From: Acidovorax delafieldii
GTDB taxonomy: Bacteria > Pseudomonadota > Gammaproteobacteria > Burkholderiales > Burkholderiaceae_C
Length of the DNA: 64,000 nt
Assembly: GCF_007993815.1 (NCBI RefSeq)
Contig: NZ_VJWE01000011.1
Location: forward strand, 62,001 to 126,000
Direction: 5' to 3'
Position numbers and translations under genes: made by a program. The notes under the pieces were generated by a model. That model made no database searches and was not told the origin of the DNA. It saw only the letters and a list, made by a program, of their open reading frames with translations. Every line of letters begins with the position of its first letter. Position 1 is the stretch's first letter. Of the stretch, positions 56,882 through 64,000 are shown one piece after another.

Positions 56882-57154
56882 TCAAGGTGCGGCGACCAGC
56901 AGCGCATCCACCCCATACAACCCTGCCATGCCCGCCAGACCAGCGGGCATGCCTTGCACGGCAAACTGCTTGCCTTCGGACAGGGCTTCACGCCGGCATT
57001 CGAGCAGCACGGCGAGGGCCGATGTGTCGAACACCGTCAGCCCATGGGCATCTACCACCACCGCGCTGTCGCGGTGCACCCGCAACCCCTGCTTGAGCAT
57101 GTGCAGGCAGGCAGTAGCCTGGCGGTGGGTGAGTTCGGGGGGCAGCACCAGCAT
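56882..57154 (-). CDS. mlaB: STAS-domain protein MlaB
   Basis: Cytoplasmic STAS protein that activates the MlaFE transporter. 90 residues from the ATG at 57154; one at 57190 would add 12 residues overlapping mlaC. The opening LVLPPELTHRQATACLHML and the phosphoacceptor-like loop DAHGLTVFDTSALAVLLECRREA carry the STAS pattern. Confidence 0.9.
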   Translation of the reverse strand: MLVLPPELTHRQATACLHMLKQGLRVHRDSAVVVDAHGLTVFDTSALAVLLECRREALSEGKQFAVQGMPAGLAGMAGLYGVDALLVAAP

Positions 57155-57167
57155 GGCGAGGGGGCTG

Positions 57168-57830
57168 TCAGCCCTTGGCAGTGCCCGCATTGGTCTTGTT
57201 GCGGGCGGCCAGTGTCTCGATCAGGCCGTCGATGCCCTTGGCATTGATCTCCTGCGCGAACTGGCCTCGGTAGGTTTCCACCAGCCAGACGCCCAGCACA
57301 TTCAGGTTGTAGATCTTCCAGCCTGCGCCATCACCAGGAGTCTTTTCGAGGCGGTAGTCGAGCTGGATGGGGTCGCCCCGGCCCACGATTTCGGTGCGCA
57401 CCAGCACGTCCTTGTCTTCGGCGGCTGCGCGCAGGGGCTTGACCTGGATGCTCTGGTCATTGACCTGGGCCAGCGCGCCGGCATAGGTGCGCACCAGCAG
57501 GATCTTGAACTCGTCCTGCAGGCGTTTTTGCTGCTCGGGCGTGGCCTGGCGCCAGCCGGGGCCGACGGCTGCGGCCGTCATGCGGCGGAAGTTGACGTTG
57601 GGCATCACCGTTTTATCGACCAGGGCGATCACCTTGCTCAGGTCCCCGGCCTGGATGGCCTTGTCGGACTTCACCGTGTTGAGCACATCGGCGGACAGCC
57701 GCTTGATCAGCGCGTCGGGCGCCTCGTCGGCTGCGAGGGCAGACAACGGCAGGCTCAGCACGGCACTGGCTGCAATGCAAAGGGCGGCACCGCCCAGGGA
57801 ACGTCGGTTCATCATCTTCTCGGCTTTCAT
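57168..57830 (-). CDS. mlaC: Periplasmic phospholipid-binding protein MlaC
   Basis: Soluble shuttle carrying phospholipids between MlaA-porin and MlaFEDB. 220 residues with signal peptide (RRSLGGAALCIAASAVLSLPLSALA). Family features are the helical N-terminal half (LSADVLNTVKSDKAIQAGD) and the NFRRMTAAAVGPGWRQATPEQQKRLQDEF segment. A start five or six codons later (MMNRR) has GAGAAG close by and is also possible. Confidence 0.94.
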   Translation of the reverse strand: MKAEKMMNRRSLGGAALCIAASAVLSLPLSALAADEAPDALIKRLSADVLNTVKSDKAIQAGDLSKVIALVDKTVMPNVNFRRMTAAAVGPGWRQATPEQQKRLQDEFKILLVRTYAGALAQVNDQSIQVKPLRAAAEDKDVLVRTEIVGRGDPIQLDYRLEKTPGDGAGWKIYNLNVLGVWLVETYRGQFAQEINAKGIDGLIETLAARNKTNAGTAKG

Positions 57831-57971
57831 CGGTGCGGGCTTGTGCCCGTCAAATCATTGTGGAGGTGCGGGCCCACTGGCATGCGTCGCAGCGGTTGCG
57901 GATTGCAAGCGAGTGCAACAGGGCCAGACCCAGGGCGGCGAATCGGAACATGTGCCCCGCCCGGCATGCCA

Positions 57972-58772
57972 TCAGCGCGCAGGAGGTTCCTCGGGCAGCA
58001 CGCCATTGCTGGCGCCGCCGTCGTCCTTGCCGTCCGCATTCTGTACCTCACCTGCATGGCTGCGTACTTGTAGGTAGACATCACGCGTAAAGCTGTATTT
58101 GTCGAGCGCGGCGCTGTCGAGCACCGAGCTGGCGCGCAACAGGTTGGCCCGCGTGTCCACCACGCGCAGGGCATACAACGAGTTGCGGGCGGAGACCGGG
58201 TCCACGTAGCTCACCACGTTGCCCTTCATGTCCACCGGCAGCGCGAATGTGTCGCGCACGGTGGAAGGCCCCAGGATGGGCAGCACCAGATAGGGGCCAG
58301 TACCCACGCCCCAGCGCCCCAGGGTCAGGCCGAAGTCCTGCTTGTAGCGGTCGATGCCCAGCTCGCTGGCGATGTCCAGCAAACCGCCCAGGCCCATGAA
58401 CGTGTTCACATTGACCCGCATGAAGCTGGACGCAGCGGCTTCACCGCGCAGCTGCAGCACGTTGTTCACAAACGACCAGACGTCGCCCAGGTTCCCGAAG
58501 AAATTGCTGACCCCCGTGCGTACCGGTGCGGGCGTGACCTCCTTGTAGGCCGTCGCCACGGGCTTGAGCACCATGGCATCGACCTGTTCATTGAAGTTGG
58601 TCATGCTGCGGTTGTAAGACTCCAGCGGGTCGCGGGGATCAGGGTTGGCCACCGTGGCGCACCCGGTGAGCAGCACAGCCCCCAGCAACAAGGCCAGGCT
58701 GGCTGCAAGGCGGGACATCGACAACCTGCCGTCATCAATGCGGGCACGGAGTGTATGGAGTGAATGCATCAT
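57972..58772 (-). CDS. mlaA: Outer-membrane lipoprotein MlaA (VacJ)
   Basis: Removes mislocated phospholipids from the outer leaflet of the outer membrane. 266 residues. Lipobox LLTGC with Cys38 as lipid anchor, then the VacJ motifs DPLESYNRSMTNFNEQVD, GNLGDVWSFVNNVLQL, and GVGTGPYLVLPILGPSTVRD. The start at 58772 (or 58769) overlaps the mlaD stop; MSRLAAS at 58718 is also possible as signal-peptide start. A proline-rich tail follows the core. Confidence 0.96.
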   Translation of the reverse strand: MMHSLHTLRARIDDGRLSMSRLAASLALLLGAVLLTGCATVANPDPRDPLESYNRSMTNFNEQVDAMVLKPVATAYKEVTPAPVRTGVSNFFGNLGDVWSFVNNVLQLRGEAAASSFMRVNVNTFMGLGGLLDIASELGIDRYKQDFGLTLGRWGVGTGPYLVLPILGPSTVRDTFALPVDMKGNVVSYVDPVSARNSLYALRVVDTRANLLRASSVLDSAALDKYSFTRDVYLQVRSHAGEVQNADGKDDGGASNGVLPEEPPAR

Positions 58773-59257
58773 TTTTTTCCACCTGTCCCTGCAGGTTTTG
58801 CGCCGTCTTCGGCTTTGCTGTAAAGAAATTGTCCGATAAGGTTCTCAAGCACCACCGCCGACTGGGTAGACGTGATCGTGTCTCCCGCCGCCAGATTTTT
58901 TTCGTCGGCACCCGCCTCAATTCCGATGTACTGCTCGCCGAGCAGGCCGCTGGTCAGGATCTTGAGGGAGCTGTCCTTGGGGAAGGCGTAGCGGTCTTCC
59001 ATGGCCAGCGTGACCCGCGCCTGGAAGGTCTTGTCGTCAAAGGTGATGGACTCCACGCGCCCCACCACCACCCCAGCGCTGCGCACCGCCGCCTGGGGCT
59101 TGAGACCGCCGATGTTGTCAAACTTGGCGGTGACACGGTAGCCCGAATGGAATTGAAGGCTCAGCAGGTTGGCCGACTGCAGCGCCAGAAACACCAGTGC
59201 CACCGCGCCCAGCATCACGAAGAGCCCTACCCACAGATCGTTTTTGGAGCGTTGCAT
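58769..59257 (-). CDS. mlaD: MCE-domain protein MlaD
   Basis: Inner-membrane-anchored subunit forming a hexameric lipid-binding ring in the periplasm. 162 residues from the ATG at 59257. Anchor LWVGLFVMLGAVALVFLAL at about 9-28, MCE domain at about 35-115 (YRVTAKFDNIGGLKPQAAVRSAGVVVGRVESI), then the pore-helix segment LGEQYIGIEAG. A longer reading to 59284 is not needed. Confidence 0.96.
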   Translation of the reverse strand: MQRSKNDLWVGLFVMLGAVALVFLALQSANLLSLQFHSGYRVTAKFDNIGGLKPQAAVRSAGVVVGRVESITFDDKTFQARVTLAMEDRYAFPKDSSLKILTSGLLGEQYIGIEAGADEKNLAAGDTITSTQSAVVLENLIGQFLYSKAEDGAKPAGTGGKK

Positions 59258-59292
59258 ATGTTTGATTCCTAGAACTGCCAGCACCGCCAGCG

Positions 59293-60075
59293 TCAGATAC
59301 TGAACATCAGTGCGGTGAGCACGAAGTCCAGTGCCAGCACCGCCAAAGACGCCATGACCACGGTGCGCGTGGTGGCGCGCGACACACCCTCAGGGGTGGG
59401 TTTGGCTGCATAGCCCTGCAGCAGCGCCACAAAAGTTACCGTGAAGCCAAAGACCACACTCTTGAGCACGCCGTTGCCCAGGTCTTTCCAGACATCCACC
59501 CCGCCCTGCATCTGGCTCCAGAACGCCCCGGGGTCAATGCCGATCATGAGCACCCCGACGATCCAGCCGCCGATGATGCCCACCGCACTGAACACCGCCG
59601 CCAGTAGGGGCATGGTGATCACCCCTGCCCAGAAGCGAGGCGCCAGGATGCGCTGCACCGGGTCCACCGCCATCATCTCCATGGCGCTGAGCTGCTCCCC
59701 CGCGCGCATGAGGCCAATTTCTGCTGTGAGCGACGTGCCTGCGCGGCCCGCAAACAGCAGCGCCGTGACCACGGGGCCCAGCTCGCGCACAAGACTCAGT
59801 GCCACCAGCAAGCCCAGGGCCTCTGACGAGCCATAGCGCTGCAGCGTGTAGTAGCCCTGCAAGCCCAGCACAAACCCCACGAACAGGCCCGACACGGCAA
59901 TGATGGCCAGCGAATAGTTGCCCAGGAAATGCACCTGGTCGCGCACCAGCGAGGGCCGCGTCAAGGTCGCACCCAGGAGCCGCACCAGCCGCCCAAACAA
60001 CCGCGCGCCCATGCCAATGTCAGCCAGCTTGTGGCGCACAGCAAAACCGACGTCGGAGGGCTTGTACCAACTCAC
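59293..60075 (-). CDS. mlaE: Lipid-transport permease MlaE
   Basis: Membrane permease of the MlaFEDB complex. 260 residues with about five helices. Conserved segments are [64 protein letters not shown] and the [14 protein letters not shown] motif. Its start overlaps the mlaF stop as ATGA. Confidence 0.97.
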   Translation of the reverse strand: MSWYKPSDVGFAVRHKLADIGMGARLFGRLVRLLGATLTRPSLVRDQVHFLGNYSLAIIAVSGLFVGFVLGLQGYYTLQRYGSSEALGLLVALSLVRELGPVVTALLFAGRAGTSLTAEIGLMRAGEQLSAMEMMAVDPVQRILAPRFWAGVITMPLLAAVFSAVGIIGGWIVGVLMIGIDPGAFWSQMQGGVDVWKDLGNGVLKSVVFGFTVTFVALLQGYAAKPTPEGVSRATTRTVVMASLAVLALDFVLTALMFSI

Positions 60076-60890
60076 AGCGCACGTCCTCCTGCAGGTCCGA
60101 AATCCTCGGCAACGGCCGGGCCGGGGTAATGGAACGGCACCGGGCCAGTCGGTAGAGCGTTGACAAACTGGTGCACCAGCGGGTCACGGCTGGCGAGGAC
60201 CTCCTCAGGCGTGCCCTGCGCCGCCACAACGCCTTCGCCCAGGATGATCACATGGTCCGCCAAGCGGAAAGTCTCCTCCAGGTCATGCGACACCACGATG
60301 CTGGTGAGGCCCATGGCGTCGTTGAGCTGACGGATCAACTGCGCAGCCGTGCCCAACGAGATGGGGTCCAGGCCCGCAAAGGGTTCGTCGTACATGACCA
60401 GTTCTGGGTCCAGCACGATCGCTCGGGCCAGCGCCACGCGGCGCGCCATGCCACCCGATATCTGGCCGGGCATCAGGTCGCGTGCACCACGCAGGCCCAC
60501 CGCATGCAGCTTCATCAGCACCACATCGCGGATCAGTTCCTCGGACAAATCGGTGTGCTCACGCAGCGGAAAGGCCACGTTCTCAAACACGCTCAGGTCG
60601 GTGAACAGCGCCCCGAACTGGAACAACATGCCCATGCGCCGGCGCGCAGCGTACAAGGCCTGCACGTCCATGCGCCCCACTTCCTGACCGTTGACCAACA
60701 CCTGGCCACTCTGGGCCCTGTGCTGCCCCCCAAGCAGACGCAGCACCGTGGTCTTGCCCCCGCCCGATGCGCCCATCAGCGCCGTGACCTTGCCGCGCGG
60801 CACCGCCAGGGTCACGTCGCGCAGGATCACGCGGTCACCGTACGAAAACGTGACGTTGCGCAACTCGGCAAGAAATGTGGACTCGGCCAT
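60072..60890 (-). CDS. mlaF: Lipid-transport ATPase MlaF
   Basis: ATPase of the MlaFEDB phospholipid transporter, first gene of the operon. 272 residues from the ATG at 60890. Walker [10 protein letters not shown] is at residues 40-48, the signature [15 protein letters not shown] is present, and Walker [12 protein letters not shown] matches the Mla/Ttg2A group. An extension to 60983 would run through the palindromic operator and is rejected. In Pseudomonas putida the same genes are called ttg2. Confidence 0.97.
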   Translation of the reverse strand: MAESTFLAELRNVTFSYGDRVILRDVTLAVPRGKVTALMGASGGGKTTVLRLLGGQHRAQSGQVLVNGQEVGRMDVQALYAARRRMGMLFQFGALFTDLSVFENVAFPLREHTDLSEELIRDVVLMKLHAVGLRGARDLMPGQISGGMARRVALARAIVLDPELVMYDEPFAGLDPISLGTAAQLIRQLNDAMGLTSIVVSHDLEETFRLADHVIILGEGVVAAQGTPEEVLASRDPLVHQFVNALPTGPVPFHYPGPAVAEDFGPAGGRAL

Positions 60891-60971
60891 GCAAGAAATG
60901 GATGTCTGATCTGAGGCCTGCCAAAACGACATCCGCCCCCGGAAAATGGAGCGCAGATGGTAGCCGAAGAC

Positions 60972-60997
60972 ACAAACATACATTCATGTATGTTTGT
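60972..60997. promoter_or_regulatory. Perfect palindrome, TetR-class (AcrR/TtgR-like) operator
   Basis: Arms ACAAACATACAT and ATGTATGTTTGT around TC, 26 bp with no mismatch. On the minus strand TTTACA at its left edge could be the -35 box of the mla promoter. The ACATACAT/ATGTATGT core is like known AcrR and TtgR operators. Its near edge is 82 bases before the mlaF start codon. No TetR gene is present in the window. Confidence 0.7.
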
Positions 60998-61140
60998 AAA
61001 GAAAAAGCACAACCGCCAGCGATCCCGACCGAGCGAGACCGAGGCAAGCCCGGATTGACAGAACCCCTGATTGTGCCAACAAAGCGTCCAGAAGGCTGAC
61101 GCCCGGCCATTGCCCCACCGTCAAAGGCCCCATCAACACA

Positions 61141-61162
61141 AACGGCGCCCGAAGGCGCCGTT
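61141..61162 (-). terminator. Hairpin after gltD
   Basis: Perfect 9-bp stem AACGGCGCC/GGCGCCGTT with a four-base loop, 28 bases after the gltD stop. On the minus strand it is followed by TGTGTTG, a weak tail. Confidence 0.7.
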
Positions 61163-61189
61163 GCTTGGAGGGTGCGAGAAACCGCAGGA

Positions 61190-62668
<1,479 letters not shown>

Positions 62669-62715
62669 GACGATGTCCTTGTCTATGAATGCTGTGCGAA
62701 GGGTGTGGCGACGCC

Positions 62716-64000
<1,285 letters not shown>

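Larger units (their letters stand above)
60891..61189. other. Intergenic region between gltD and mlaF
   Basis: 299 bases without a gene. It holds the gltD terminator hairpin (61141-61162) and a perfect palindrome (60972-60997) upstream of mlaF. I see no small open reading frame with a ribosome binding site. Confidence 0.7.

Noticed and set aside
56868-56887. A twelfth copy of the dispersed repeat upstream of mlaB's neighbour
   Set aside because: Only AAAGCTATTTCATATCAAGG resembles the family; the core is missing, so it is too weak to count.

Overview
The window is a 64 kb piece of a high-GC betaproteobacterial chromosome. Several things point to Burkholderiales, family Comamonadaceae, and probably Acidovorax or a close relative: the gene order mlaFEDACB - ABC exporter - bolA - murA - his genes - tatABC - petABC, the pairing of sspA/sspB with a cytochrome bc1 operon, a Bug-type (TctC) solute receptor, a short-form HisG, and a family of small dispersed intergenic repeats. 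This placement is inferred from gene content; no database was searched. The region is almost entirely core genome: no rRNA, insertion sequence, prophage or CRISPR array was seen, and there are two tRNA genes.

Layout. 1-2529: end of a glycerol-3-phosphate uptake operon (ugpE, ugpC, a VOC protein, ugpQ). 2640-4060: a Bug receptor and a small membrane protein. 4133-7968: hemA, prfA, prmC and a monothiol glutaredoxin. 8125-10648: a stand-alone Lon-like AAA+ ATPase and a CNNM/CBS membrane protein. 10686-17069 (mostly minus strand): lytic transglycosylase, proS, rppH (plus), proB, obgE, rpmA, rplU. 17239-24117: ispB, tRNA-Pro, pilBCD, coaE, zapD, yacG. 24235-30827 (minus): mutT-like, DUF815 ATPase, argJ, secA, M23 peptidase. 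30854-35432: DciA-like gene, tRNA-Thr, sspB, sspA, petCBA. 35578-39404: mscL, pdxA, Nif3-like, a DegS-like protease. 39761-41837 (minus): tatC, tatB, tatA, hinT. 42073-54953 (minus): patatin, DUF4870-like, hisE-I-F-A-H-B-C, a vapBC-like pair, a MocR regulator with a divergent DUF2917 gene, hisD, hisG, murA, bolA. 55058-60890 (minus): an ABC-2 exporter and the mla lipid-transport operon. 61190-64000 (minus): gltD and the end of gltB.

The most interesting structure lies between and around these genes. (i) The histidine genes are split by about 2.8 kb carrying a toxin-antitoxin pair, a MocR regulator and a DUF2917 gene; the toxin stop overlaps the hisC start, and the antitoxin start is preceded by two tandem operator-like palindromes. 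(ii) The mocR/DUF2917 divergent region has four identical 8-bp sites at 25, 25 and 26 bp steps. (iii) A perfect 12+2+12 bp palindrome resembling AcrR/TtgR-class TetR operators lies 82 bp upstream of mlaF, whose operon is the equivalent of ttg2 (toluene tolerance) in pseudomonads. (iv) A 165-bp, nearly symmetrical palindromic element sits between hinT and the patatin gene and touches the patatin stop codon. (v) At least eleven copies of a 45-70 bp AGCTATCAAA-type repeat occur in intergenic gaps, some supplying the start region of the next gene.
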